Origin: Phoronis australis
Taxonomy: Eukaryota; Phoronida; Phoronidae
Length of the DNA: 54,960 nt
Direction of reading: 5' to 3'
Assembly (NCBI GenBank): GCA_002633005.1
Contig: NMRA01000125.1
Coordinates: 199,624 to 254,583, forward strand
Below, in pieces: positions 1-14,300 of the stretch. Position 1 is the first letter of the stretch. Each line of letters opens with the position of its first letter. The notes beneath the pieces were generated by a model. The model made no database searches, was not told the origin of the DNA, and saw nothing but the letters and a program-made list of their open reading frames with translations. The translations under genes were made by a program, and so were the position numbers.

Positions 1-754
1 GTGGAATCAAACTAAATTTATTCACTTTGTCAATGCTGTTAACTTGCATTTGTTTAAAGATCACTGAAACAATAAACATCACGATATATCACAAGTAAGA
101 GGCATCGTTCAAAACAAATGCAACTTTTCTTCCGGAGTGAAATGCACTTTTTACTCACTGTCAATGTCACGCTCTCTCGTTTACCACAATGGCGGAAAAA
201 GTGAAATATAGGTCATGTATATTAGCCAATCAACGTTGTCGTATTAAACCCTTCACCCAATTGGATAGGTTGTGACAAATTTAACACCAGCGCCACATAC
301 AAAACAGTGATGTTGAATATTTTTGTCTGTCAACATATTCACAAAACTTGAGGTTTGTCTCATCATTTTGTCTTGAGTGCAGTCTACATATTGGTTAACC
401 ACAGATTCAGTCACCATGTTGGTCTACTTTACTTTTTAGGTAGATTCTACGTTTTGTGACATTCGTTTCCACATATTCCAGCTACTTCGCCATATTCTCA
501 CCGTCATCAGTACAGTAGCCTATCTGTTTATAATTATGGAAAGCCTGAATGAATCAGGAGACGGAACTGGACTTTTTAGTTTGGCTTCAGCTTTCTCTTT
601 CAGCTGCAGCAAATTCTTAGATCTTGGTCACACCAATTATACAGAAGTCACAAACTGACTTTCATATCGATCACACTCTTCACAGTGCAGTGTGTGAGTG
701 GGAGTTACAATTATGAATTAGACTGGACACTTGTCACTAGAGTCCTAGACAGCT

Positions 755-985
755 CCACCGTGTCTAGTTGAACTACAGACAGTGAAGCTCCTATAGGCGC
801 TACATATGCCGGAAGCTTTTCAGCAAATTATGCCTCACACTGACTAATACCTTTTGCGCATAGAGGAATACCTTAGGAGGCCGTCAACGGTCAACGTATT
901 TAATTCCTTCGAACAACAAATACTCCCATAATCAAACTTTTTTGCGCAGTCTTTCGTTCAGTTGCCCAAATGGACACTAGACAGT
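755..985. mobile_element. foldback element family A, single arm
   Basis: Carries ctcctataggcgc, gccggaagcttttcagc, ccttttgcgcatagagga and aggaggccgtcaacgg in left-arm order, directly abutting the complete copy; the other arm is missing. Confidence 0.78.
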
Positions 986-991
986 ACCACC

Positions 992-1520
992 AACACTGTC
1001 TCAACTGGCCCTGCAGTAGAAACGGTGGCCTGTTGGCTCTCCATATGCCAAAGCTACTGAAACTATGTATCACACTGATTAAACCGTCAGAGTCTTGTTA
1101 CTACAAGCACCTTTTGCGCACAGAGAGACACTGTAGGAGGGCGTTGATGTCTTTAGCTCTTACTAGCTCGTACAAATTTATACTCGAGTCCTGCTATCAA
1201 ACTTTTTTCCGAACAGTTCTTCATTCACATATATCCTGTGGCATGAGTACACAGTATAAAAATGGCCAGTGGCCGATTTGGCAACTGAACAAAGGACTAT
1301 TAGAAAAAAAAGTTTGATTGCATGAGTGTAAATTTGTTCAAGCTGAGTAGAGTTTAAGACATCAACGGCCTCCTGAGGAGTTCCTCTATGTGCAAAATGT
1401 ACTTATAGCAATACGAGTTTGATGGTTTAATCAGTGTGAGGCATTCGCTTAAAATCTTCCGGAGTATAGAGGGCCTATGGTATGGTCCCCATCTCTACTG
1501 AGGCAAACTGAGACAGTGTT
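992..1520. mobile_element. foldback element family A, complete copy
   Basis: Almost the whole 529 bp is two inverted arms of about 250 bp (roughly 75% identical by eye) around a short centre containing tataaaaatggccagtggcc. Ends AACACTGTCTCA and its inverse. Hallmark internal words are gaggccgttgatgtctttaa, cctcacactgattaaacc and ccttttgcgcatagagga. Confidence 0.85.
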
Positions 1521-2158
1521 ACTGCCAAAGGTCAGACCAGAGAGACTTCAATCTATGGTTAGACTAGATTATACTACATTCACATGAGTGGTGAAAACGC
1601 AGCAGTTTCACTGGCTGAAATGCGTTTTTGTGTGACAGACAAGCTCTCCGTGAAGCGGTAATTTCCGTCATTAGTTAGCTTGTTTCCTCACCACCTGAGT
1701 TACTTTAGCCGAAAATTGATGTCACAGTGCGTTCACTCTCTACCATAAATTGATTGATGTGACAACAGAACAGGCCTCTTACCCATGTGCACTGACCTTC
1801 CCATAACACTCTTTAGATTTCCACTTGACTATGAGCACATGAAATGGCATTCAGTCATCAGTTTTCAATTTCAGTGACAAGTCAGGACCTTCGTTCATCC
1901 AGGGAGAAATGTGCCTGTGCCTTCTGATTGTTACATACCGTTTGAGTTTTTAAATTGAGAAATGAAGTTCCATTGAGTGGTTCAGCAACTACCTGTAAAT
2001 CTGCAGCGGAAAAAGGTTTTCATTCCTTTCTGATGGTGGTTGCCATGGTGACATATTTTTCAGGACATCAGTGGGGTTAGAAACATCTGACCATCTCAAC
2101 ATGCTTTCTTGTTGGTAAAGTTGCCTTGCTTACTTTACGTTTTAGCTTTGTTTTCAGG

Positions 2159-2369
2159 ATGTCGCTTAAAAGAATAGATGAAGTTAAACTTGAGGGTTAC
2201 GTTCAGAAACTGCAGGAGTTGGACATTAACCAGTTCTATATTTTATGTCGAATGCACTTGTCATTCGTAATTGAGCTAAACACTGAAAAATTTGAAGAAA
2301 TCTTATCCGACTCAACCACCAAGACAGACTTGAAAACCAAAAAGACAGCATTTGGCCTCAAAAAGAAAG
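2159..2369 (+). CDS. ARHGAP19: ARHGAP19 coding exon 1
   Basis: Follows the acceptor tttgttttcag and begins G-ATG; reads MSLKRIDEVKLEGYVQKL and ends in a Lys-rich run before donor gtttgt, leaving one base. It aligns with the region just before the GAP domain in human ARHGAP19 (FFVEKLRHE segment). The vertebrate N-terminal extension is missing or on an unidentified upstream exon. Confidence 0.75.
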
Positions 2370-5300
2370 GTTTGTACCAAATTTATTGGTAACACTGGTT
2401 TGTTCCCGTGTACACCATTCTGATCGAATGTTAGTTTTTAGTTTTTCTAAAATCTGATTGGTGACCTCTGAGTCTCGAGACAAACAGCATTTAAGTATCT
2501 CAGAGGTCTACTATTAACATGAGCCGTTACTTTTACTGCTGCTGGTACTTTATCATACTCGTACTTACTTGATATTGATAAAAAAATGATACCACATCCA
2601 GTACTTCTACTGCAGACTATTACTACTAAGGTGAAAATTCTTAAGTTTGGGAAATCTCTGAAATTTAGGACCATGAAATTCAAGCCAAAATTGAATTTAT
2701 TGGCTTTGAGTGTTGGGACATGGGTGATTTCGGCATTCATCGTATTTCTAAAATATCGGACACTGCGTTTTGTGTCAACAGAGTCTGAAAATAAACTTGG
2801 CAACTTTCATAAAATTGTCGAAAATCGCCTCTGGAGCAACATTTTAATGCGTCTCCCATTATATGTAACATTGATAGAAATGTTTATTTTCTATCAACAA
2901 AGCTTGAATTATCAAAAATAGCCAGCGACTGAACAGAATTCAGAATGGGTAAATTTCTTGTAATTATTGAATTTAGGATAGCCTGTATTGCCTATTTCTA
3001 AAATTTGGCAGATGCTTCAGCCTTTAGGAAAACAATTAAGGCAGTTCCAAACTGGGGAATTGTTATGGTACTAACGGTAAGCACAGAACATTTAAATGTT
3101 CATAGATACAGGTCTGCCCGCTATCACTTTGTTGTGTTTTTTAACTCCTTGATTTTGTGGTGTGTATCTATTAGCTAAAATGGGTGTTAATGAACACACC
3201 TGATTATTTACTCTTTGACAATAGCTGTACTTCGGGAGCAAGTTTCTGATATGCAAAATTGGTTAAATACACAACACTTGTGGTAATTAACAGTCTTTAT
3301 TTCGTTACGTTCGTATACTCGGAACAAAGTTCTACACTCAACAGAACGTTGGTGAAGCAACTGACTAAGAGACACCATTAAAAGACACGGTATTTCGAAA
3401 CATACTTGTTTTACTCTCAAGTGGAAATTAAGTGATGCAGTAATACCACCACAGAGCATAAGCTGGAAGACATACACAGTGGGACATGGCAGGTGTGAAA
3501 TACTGCAAAGAATGTTAAATGAAGGAGGATACGAACGGAACCGAATAAAGACTTTTAATAACGACAAGTGTCAATGCTATAAAATTTATCAGTTATCACT
3601 TTGCCTTCAGGTTCCAAGGAATCGTTGCTGTCTTCAGGAACAAGTTTGACTGAAGATAGCGTGGCACAGCTTAGCGAGCTCATTGACTTCCTTAGTCTCC
3701 CTCAGAGTAGGTTAAATAAGGCTCATAGTATTCAGTTATGACTGGTTGATGATTTACACCACATATTTCTTGGCACAGTAATGAAATAGCCATTTTGTAA
3801 CAGAATCCATAACTAAAATTGGGCTACATTTTTAATATGAGATGTGAACTCTACAGAGTTTTATTCTGACATTATGGAATAATGTTCTTATTTGCTTCAA
3901 ACCTTTGTGGATTAGCAACCTCTGTTGATCATCAAATGGGATTTGAGTGTCCCTTGGTCATGTACATGTCAATCTTCATTTATTTTTTAAAAACTTCTTA
4001 CTTCTTGGTTTTACTCAAGACATCAAGTATTTCGAATATTAGGGCGTGTACTAGAATTCTGTTATGGGTGCAAGATCACATATGGGCAGAAACTCCCAAG
4101 TAGGTTGATTCACAAATAATTCCTGTTTGATCGTAGTACACGTTTCACATGTGGTAAAAAGAACTGCTCATGTAAAAAAACTCATGTGAATGCAGTGTGA
4201 ATGCATATGTTTGTGGCTATTCCTTAGATCTGGAACAAGAAGGACTGTTCCGAAAAACGGGCAACATCAGTCGACAGAAAGACTTAAAGGAGCGTATCAA
4301 CAATGGTGAGAAAACTCACTTTGATAACAACGACTACAGCGCACACGATTGTGCGTCCACACTTAAGAACTACTTGGGCGAGTTATGCGAACCTCTACTA
4401 ATGGACAAGCTATATTCCATTCACTGCCAGGTAGCGGGTAAGTTATATGGTACCACCAACAAAAAGGGCACTAGATGTGATTTCTTATGAGCAATATTCG
4501 GATGTAACATGCCCACATTTTGAGAACCAGTTTGATGCCTATTATTCATTGGAGAAAACTGGTTCTTAGTTTCAGTTATATGATGACATGAATTTTAATA
4601 AATTTATTTCATATTTTCTTAAAAAATGATTGCAAGTTCAAATTTGGTGGATGATTTTATTTTTAGTGTGTGTGGTTCAAAATACCACACGAAAACTAAA
4701 CCATACTCTTTAATTTGAAGAAACAATCAGTCAAAGGCTTACTGCATTGCAGAAATCAAATTTATTACAGTATGAATTTGAGCTTTCTTGCATTTATTTG
4801 TGTCTGTAAATTTGACTATTCTAGGCTCTGCTATTCAGAATACATAGAGGGTAATAAAACAAATATCTTCTCAGCCAGGACCTTAATCACCTTGTTAAGC
4901 TGTATTTAGTTACATAGGCCAAATGAGACAGTTGCATGACTAACAGTAGGGTTCACAAAAGCTACTTTGCTGAATTAGCTTGTTAATTTCAAAAGGCCTG
5001 TTGTGTGTGAATGACACCCATTATTTACAATTCTCTGCAAAATTCTAAGGCACTATGTGGACTAGTTACCCCCCTCCATGCCCAAAATGACAAAACAGAA
5101 TCCAACTTTTCTACCTGACTGTCCTAAATGACCATTTTTTTTATTTCTTATTTTCTTGTAAGCTTGTCACTTGTTTTTCAGACCTAGCGTGCGCAGACAA
5201 AAAGGTTAAGGCTCTGCAGCTGCTGTTTCTGCTCCTGCCATCGATAAATCGGGAACTGCTGAAGAAGATTCTCTACCTTCTCCACCAGGTGGCATGCACA

Positions 5301-8300
5301 GAGGCCAACAAGATGAGCGCAGATGCCCTTGGAACTATGTTTGCACCTCAGATACTCTGCCCACGCAAAGTGAGTGTAACGGGCTAGGCTGCCAAGGGAA
5401 AACAACCCAGAACCCTTTTAGTTTCAGGGTGAATAGACTATTGATAGGTTAAACATGGCGGGGAGGGGGATAATCAGCGAGAACTAGGTGGGGGAAGAAC
5501 CCCAGTCCCCAATAATTGCAGGGTAAGTATCTTATTTTCCAGAATATAAGACCATGCCATTATAGGCCAAATAATGCAAATGACCCAGAATATAAGGCAC
5601 GTATAATAAAGTGTAAGGCTTACTGTTATAATCGAATATAATGCCTATTTTCATTTTTCCCTATCAGTCATGACCAAAATGTTACGTAATGTCTTAGATT
5701 ACAAAATACTGCGTGGTTAAAAGCATTCCATGAAAATATTGATTACATAATACAGCAAAAACCAAACATTTTTTGCTCACGCCAGAATGTAAACGTCCAG
5801 ACAATAAGGCCACAGCCTTATATTTGAGTATAAGACTACAGTGCATTATAAAGCCATGTACTTATATTCCACGTAATACAGTAGATGATTTGTCGGACTA
5901 GCTAGATCAAGTGCTGCACTCCACCTAATGGCCTGCAGTTCAATTATGCAACCAACCTATATACAGGAGTTCACAGTTTCCAGTTGGGCATCAGTAGCAT
6001 ATGCGCGTTAGCTTGGTAGAGACCTAGGCAGAGCAACAAGTGGAATTTTTCCATTGCGCTCTGTGGAGAGCCAACAATTAAATGTAGATTTCTTTTAAGA
6101 CAACAACTTAATTACTAAAACATGTCATTAGTATGTGACTGCTGTGGGGTTATCTGGACACAAAAACTTTAAGATTATTCATAATGATCCTTGGATCCCT
6201 GCTTGGCTGGTCAGCTGATACAGTATGATTGGTGTTAGTATTAACTTGCATATTAAAGCTTTAATTGAAATAAGGCATGTATTTTCACAAGGCTAAACTT
6301 CAAATATTCATATGTATGTATGTAATATTTATGCATGCATGCACGGCGCACGCACGCACACATGTATGTATTCTCATAGCCATGTTTTAGAAGTATTGAG
6401 AATAATGCCATTTTAATGCTGTATCTATAAGATAATATCGAGAATGCATTGTATTGATAATTCTCAAAAGTGTGGTTGATTTTTGGTCGCGTTTTGCTGT
6501 AGATGACTGGAACAGAACTTCAAACTGAAGCCTCCAACGTAACCAAGGCAACGTCTTTCATGATCTCCAATGCTCCTCAACTGTTTAAGGTATGATTGCA
6601 GTGGCTTATTAATGGGTTGTGTATTAATATGTCGCATATCAAAAGCAATCTGACTGTCATATTAGGTGGTATTTTGTCATTCCTTGAGAAATAGCCTTTT
6701 TTCGTCATTCCTGTATTTGCCACAACTTGGCTTTAGCACGTTTTCGCTGAATATGCATTTGATGCAAATCGTAAATTCTGTAGTGGGAAGCAACCAACAA
6801 AAAGCAATCGAAAGTAGGATTCGACAATAAATGCATGTTGTGTTTGTATATTCTGGCATTAAACTTGTCTGTGATTTTAATTTTCTTATTGCTTAGTAAA
6901 TGTCATGTTATGTGTGGAGCTGGGTATTTTGCATTGGGTCTCATTGATAGTCCTTTCCTGGTCTCAAAGCAGTTTCAGATTTGAGGAGCAGTTGAAATAG
7001 TCATGTTCATCAATGGGCTGTCCCGTCCTGTTAACACTCCTAACTCCAAAAATGAGTCGTGTGGGTGATCCCAAAACACTGCATTCAGAGCTTTTAGTCT
7101 TGTATCTGGACTCCGTAAACACTACGGCTGCTCGTCAGGTGTGCATTCCATAGAGACGAGAATCTCGCGAAAACACAAGACTTGGCGAGACATTGCCACC
7201 TATTACAAGGGAAGTACGTGATCAAATTAGCTGCCTTACTAGTAGCAAGATTCTTGCATCTACCCACATGCTGCAACCAGGCATACTGTGACTCACAGCT
7301 GGTTGGCTTAACTGGGTCGTTTCTCGACCCTGTTTTTGTGCAAGTATATCACTGCCTTTGATTCAACCTTTAGTCACAGTAGATTTTTCTCAGATTTATG
7401 ATATTTACTGGTCTATCCAGAATGGTATCCAGAATGTGTTGTTTCTATTATTTTGCTATTCATAATGCTCTACAGGTCCCTGCACTACTGGGCTTCGACG
7501 TAGTTCAATATCTCAAAGAAAACTGGGAAAACCTCGACATTTCTCGTCCCTGCTCTAGCTCCTCAGACGAAAACAATGGTCCTCCTAGCCGTAAGCGAGC
7601 TGTGAGTGTTGACTTGACGCAATTTTTTGTGATGTCTGCATGGTAACAAGTAACGATTGTATTAACGTGCACAAGAATACCTTACTTTTTTCTCAGTTAA
7701 TAATTACTACATCAGGATATTTCTCCTGTGTTATATACTACATGGATCTTTGTTTACTTAATTGTACCTCCGTTGTGTGCACAGTCAGGTCTGTGTAGAT
7801 GCAAGATTTGCCTTCATGCTGTACGATGCAATCACCAAAGACCTTGAAACCACTTAACTTACATAATTGACTTACGGTAAAACCTTAGAACACAACACGA
7901 AGTATTCTTTTTTGTACTTTCTTCAGAATACAAGAAGTATCAAGTAAACGGCTTGAGTTTTATACCATATCCACAGTATTTATAAACATTGTTATTGAAA
8001 TTGTGGGCAATTGAACCCTTTGAAAAATGGAAAAATATCAACTTTGGCGATTATTTTTGTCCAAAATTGGAAATTTTTACTGTTGTCGATTTAATATGTT
8101 TTTGTGTTGTCTTGTTTGTTGGGTTTTGTGTGTTTTTGTTCAAATTCACAAAAATGCAACAATTGATTAACTATCCAAGCGGGTTATAAACATACTTTCC
8201 ACCACAAAAATCAACTTTTCAGTTTAGACCACTTATCGTTAAGAAATTGGTTTCAAATTGTGTGTTCCTCAGTCAGATGGATAAGGAACTGACAGTTCAT

Positions 8301-11300
8301 TATTAGTTGAGACCAGAGGTTCTACAAGTTGGCTTGCCTCGGCCTGTAATGTTCTCCACTCAGCATAGTATGAAGAAATAACAAACTGTCAATTCTTTGC
8401 AAACCCAGAAGTCACTTTTCATCTGAGTAAGGTATACCTTGACACTAATCAATAATCAATTTTATAGGTGATAGTCAATTACAGGGGTCCCACATGAACC
8501 AGTTTTCTCCTCTGAATAAAAAGCATCAAACTGGTTCTCAAAATGCGGCACCCCTGTAATGAACTATTGCCTTTTATAGCGGTAAGTGGCCTAAATCACG
8601 TTTTGTTCTTGGGAAGAAGGCCGGATTATAGTTTATCTAACAAAGTAAACAATAACAGCCAAGTGTTAACTTCATGAATAACTCACATAACTGAGTTTCT
8701 TAGCTAATGGATATTTTCGTGTCTATCTTTGCCTCTATTGGTGCAAAGTGGTGTACAATTAGGTGTTTCGGCTTTCCGACTGCTTTATTTTGCAATATTT
8801 TTGAATTACCATAGTCGGACAAATTAAGATAATTCTGCCCTTGTTTGGAAATCAGGTTACACGTGAAAGCCATTTGTCAGAGTCGCCATATCTTAAGGTT
8901 GGTACCGTAAGATTTGCCTGCAGCTGCAGTCACGGGGCTTGCAATAGATATTTTGTAAATTATCTTGCATCTCATGAATAGTTTTGCCACGTGTGTTTCC
9001 ATTTCCTCTGTTGCCTTGCATTAATTTCATTCTTTGCTTTGTGACTACCAGACGGTGTAAATCCTATATAGCATATTGTATTTAAAAGGGTACTGTCTTT
9101 TTCTTAGTTATTTCAGGAACATTATAATTTGATTTTTTGTTGAAAAGCGACCACGGTACATCACAATGTGAATCAATAGTGACTAATTAACATATAGTCA
9201 GACAGTTATTATATTTATGCTACTGTTAATCAAGGTATTATTCACCATAGTTTTTCAAAGTCACCATAGCTCACGGATGCAATACGTTTTGACATATAAA
9301 ATTTTATATTATTGGGATCACGATTTCACTCAAATGACTGTCATTTTACGAGGTATTCAGGGACTTTGTTGGTTAGAGACCATATTAGGACAGTTTCAAT
9401 GGAAATTTCCGAAAATCCCCCCCCCCCCCTCTCTAAATACCCCGGACGTATTTTTTGGTTTTATTTGATGTTTCTGAAAGATTGTTTTTCGAGTATCCAC
9501 CCATGGGTCTATTTTTGGAAATTCCCGGTACAAAGAAAAATTGTGCTGCTGATCATCATGAGATGTAACAGAAACATAGCCCGCATGCACTGTTGTGTTT
9601 TCATTGATTACTAAGTCTGTGTACAGGAGGAGCTGCTGTCAAAGTATTTTGATGTCCCCATCGTAGGAATGCATGGTAGTTTCGGCCCTGTTAACTGAGG
9701 AAATGCACTGTAAAATCTCACCAATTTCAGACAAAAATAACTGTCAAAATTGACCTACTTCATATTTTTAAAGCTTTATAACGTCATTGTCATTGGCCAG
9801 TTTCTGAAAGCATTTTCTGATGGTAGGTATGGTGTAAAACTTTAAAATGTTGAGGTATTTGGTTGGGGATACCTATCTTTCTTAAAAATGAAGAAATATG
9901 TTTGCATTCATCAGCCATGTTGTGTCCTGAATTGGTGCGATTTTACCGTACTTACTTTCAGGCCTCCTTTCATGAAATCTTGTGTCTGCCCCCAGGTGGC
10001 GCTTTGTGCTTGCATGCCCTTTCATATCTAGCATGTGTGTGTGGTTCTTTACTATGTTGTGTGTAATCATGCTCTTCTGTTGGTATTGGCTTTTTTATAT
10101 CTTCCATTCACATAGCATGTTGGTTTCTTTTGTAACATGAAGCAAAAGCAAGAAGTTAGAAGCTTTTTACAAAGTGAAATAATATGAGCATTTTAGTGTT
10201 TATTTTTCAAAGACTACACAAATGCTCTCTGTCACCATATGGTGAAACTGTTTTGTGTACAAGTGGGCTCACCAAGAACTGCCAAACAACGTGTGGAATT
10301 TGACTGCTTCCAAAAGTACTGAGATATTGACTGTAAAAGCTTTACTCCTGTTATACTGGGCCCTAGAAAAATACAAAGTTGGCTAACTCTGGAGCATATC
10401 TAATATATGACTGCTCGGATTCAGTGAAACTTTTGAATACTGTGCCTTATGCAGTTTTCTCCAAAATCTCGTTAGGAATTTGTTTTTAAAATGTTCCACT
10501 TTTGTATGATTGGCTATCAAAACAGGACTTTTGTGATTTTAAAGGAAAAAAATCTGAAGTTGTATATAACAAAAAACAAACGATATACAGAAACTGTATC
10601 AGCGTTTTTGAGATCTCACCTTGAACTTTTGTATCAAATGAAATTTTATCATGCTGTTGATACCGTACGTACCATTGTTTTCCTATCAATGCGCCTTTCA
10701 GTTTTGCTAAATTTTACTAAAATGGCATGGTCACGTGACCTAATTAATGGCAGATAAAATTAGTAAAAAGTGGTACCGTAAACATTCGGGCCCATGTTCA
10801 GTTAACCGCCCACCCTGGATTTCTTGAAATTTCGCGTTTAAGCGCCCATGTCTGGTTAACCGCCCACCCCCGATTTTTTGGGTTTGCCAATTTAACCGCC
10901 CAGGGTGTTAACCCGAACGTTTACGGTAAATCAAATTCTTCAATCAATGTGCTCTCTTCTTTCAGAAAATATGTAATTTTACTGAGTCTAAATTCTGCAG
11001 TTATGTAGGTATTTTACAAAACACCTGTCAGTAAGATCGGATACAAGATGTGATGTGATGCCATTGGTTGATATCATAATACCAATGACTTCCTAATAAT
11101 ACCCACATTCCATAGACCAATGAGTTTTTATAAATACGCCGGACCTGTGCCAGGGGTCTGTTTCATAAATTTAGTGACTCAGCTTTTGACAACAGGGGGT
11201 GTCTAACAGCTGCTTTAATTTTTACTGTGTCCCATTAACTTGGTAAATTCTTCATAGACTGGAGTTACGTTCTAAGTGGGTGTTACTTTTTGTCTACATT

Positions 11301-14300
11301 GTAGCGAAGTGTCAATGAGGATGAAACAGATGGTACGCACACGGTCGTCAGCTTCGTGGATCGCAGTGGCACGACCACGTGTGACACAGAGGTGGCACTG
11401 GCGCAGCTATACGCTCACGTTCAGTCCATGCCCGAGTCAGCAAAAAAACGCAAACTACTGAAGCAGGTGAGTTGCATAGAAAATGCTGAAAATTTTGCTA
11501 TGTATTGTTGACTGTTTTATTTTCACCAGAAGTCTTGTTACTCTGTCTGGCAAATACCTGTCTCATACGACATTATAATTTTAGAATATCATAAAACATT
11601 GTATATGCATCTTATCTTAAAAGTTTCATAACAATCCATCAACGAGTAATATTTTTTATGGCTGTGTCTAATGAATCTAATACATGCTTTCAAACAATAT
11701 TCTTGTCTTGGATTGAACACTCCTCTTTCCCGGAGGTAGAAAATTACATTGCATGGCTGATCTACTTTTCAAAACTTCAGGCTCTCCTGAATTGATTGAC
11801 AAGGGAGGAATAAAGTATTGCACATAAACACTCATTCTGACATTTGCCTTTTTGCCAATTTCTTGGTATTAGCATTGAAAGTCAATATGCAATAACTACA
11901 GAACCAATTGCATAATAATTAAGGTATGAAAGATTGACTAGTACAGCTGCATGTTATGAAGCAGGATAAGTACTTGACACATGTGTTGCATTGTGGGTAA
12001 ACACCTTAGAATGAGTGTGATGTTGTGTTATTTCAGGACGAGCCTACTCTTTTGATATCTTCTTGTTGGTAATGGTCCGTGTACGATTTTCTCTCCTCGT
12101 TATTCCAAACAGTCATATTTTTTAATACAGAAAACTGTTACTTGTAGAGTTCAAAACTATGTGAAATTATATCAAGACAAGATTACCGTGATGAATGTTG
12201 GATGACAGTTATTTTAGGCTAAGACAAGTTGAAATTGCACAAGGTTTCTGGGAAATTTCAATCATGATAGTAACACCATGTATTTTATCGATTTGAGCTT
12301 TAATAATTGACCATGGTGCTTTCACGCCTACATAGTTCTTTTTCTTGTTGTCTAGTTTAATCGAAACGGAGTTGGCACTCAGGCAGAAGGCCAGAAACAC
12401 AAGCGAAGCCGATCACTGGGAGAAAGCCTAAAGGTTGGAATTTATGTAGATTACACCTTGTGCACAGCATTGCATAAAAATGGAGTGTAAAAAGCCGTTG
12501 AAATCAGTTTAAGTGACTGAAATTTAAAAGGATATTTTCAGAGTCATTGAATGTACTAGATCTCAGATGAATATCATACTGTATTTTGGTAAATTCATAC
12601 ATTCATTCAAAACTGGTTTTGTCACCTGACATTGATAAATAAATATCTCTGCTGTGAAGCAAGATTATTATTTTGGGCCATGGCTATCAAAATTAATCGA
12701 AATTTCTGTTTTTATCAAGGAATGCTGTCGTCTTGACACCAGAGTTTTCAGATTAAAGACCTTAAAGGAAAATCCCATGTAATTTGTACATATAATGTGT
12801 ACATACTTATGCAACTAGTGGAATAAAGTAACTTACAGCATTTACAGTTCTGTGCAAAAAATGATGTTTTTGGAAATTTCTGTAAAAGTTAAGATTTTCC
12901 AGCTTAAATGTTGTCATGTGTTTATAACCTGGACATTATTTTTACGTTGCATACGAATTCTCTGGTCTTCAAGGATATTAATATATATATTGTTTTATGG
13001 AGCAGTCTACTATATATACTTAAAACATTATCAAAGAAATTTCATCCTTGGCAATGAAGGAATCCCATTACCTGAACGTCTTGATGAAACGGGCAGAGGT
13101 TAAACGGAAACGACTTAAATTTGGCTAAAAACATGCCTAGAATGCAACACCGTCCACAGAACTCCTACATAGGTTGTGCAACACTCATTCGGTTACAACT
13201 CTGATTCTGTTTCGTTTTCAAGATTGTGCCGAGAACTGTCTTGGTGTGGCTGGGCCCTTGATTAGAATTACATGCCGGTCTGATAGTGTGTTTGTTTGTG
13301 GTGGATGCAAGAGTCATGTGTTTACTATAATTCACCTTTGGGTGTATTTCCAGAAGCGTTTCCTGAGGAACCACAAGCGACAACAATCGACTCATGACTC
13401 ACAAAACGACAGTGCCTCCACCTCCAGCATTGGTACATCAGAGGTACGAGGAGAACCCCTGTATTTGAATAACCATAAAAATATGTTTACTTTTCCTGTG
13501 TGTAAGCGTTGCAGGAATACATCTGTTCTGCAGCCTATTTAAATGCTGTATTTATATTCTTCAGGCTTAGAATTTGTTAACCGTTTGGTTTACTTAGCCT
13601 TTTCATTTAGTTATTTCTATAATTTGAAAGTTTGAGTACATTCCAACTTTTCATCTTGTGTTCTTGTTTTTTTATATTAACAAACAATGATTCAATTTGG
13701 GACAAAAATACTTGTTAAAATTGTGATTTCAAAATTTTTAATAGATTACTAATTTGCTACTAATTAATGCTCATAATTTTACCAAATATTATTTGAAGAT
13801 AGCTACACAGTAACTCAATATAACCACTGGAGCATATACTTATTAACAATTGTTTTGTGGAGAAATTTGATCTAACAAAATTCCATTTTTTCGCTATATG
13901 TTGTCCTAAACTGAAGAATTTTACCTTTGGCCATGGTGGTTCATCTAATCTTTCAGTCAGGTTATGAAAACAACAAGCATGCTGGCCACATTTTGTGTTA
14001 TAAAAACAACAACTAGCATGTGGGACACATTTTGTGTTATGATAACAACAAGCATGCTCACCACATTTTTTGTTATGAAAACAACAAGCATGCTGGCCAC
14101 TTTTTGTGTTATGAAAACAACAAGCTTGCTGACCACGTTTTGTGCTATGATAACAACAAGCATCCTCATCACATTTTGTTTGTAAAAACAACAACCATGC
14201 TGGCCACATTTTGTGTTAATATGAAAACAACAAGCATGCTCACCACATTTTGTTTTGTAAAAATAACAACCATGCTGGGCACATTTTGTGTTATGATAAC

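Larger units (their letters stand above)
1..2157. other. upstream region of ARHGAP19
   Basis: Holds foldback element A copies (755-1520). Near 189 an ATGGCGGAAAAAG sits beside a CCAAT box (gccaatcaacg, 224); a promoter or 5' UTR exon of ARHGAP19 is plausible here, but no donor joins the known frame. The rest shows nothing recognisable. Confidence 0.4.

Noticed and set aside
5536-5880. Recurrent aatataag-type words in an ARHGAP19 intron
   Set aside because: They look like a degraded MITE, but direct and inverted similarities are mixed and no ends could be defined.
13760-14209. 149-codon Cys/His-rich frame on the minus strand
   Set aside because: It is read-through of a 36-bp tandem repeat inside an intron; no signal peptide, splice signal or non-repetitive coding portion supports a gene.
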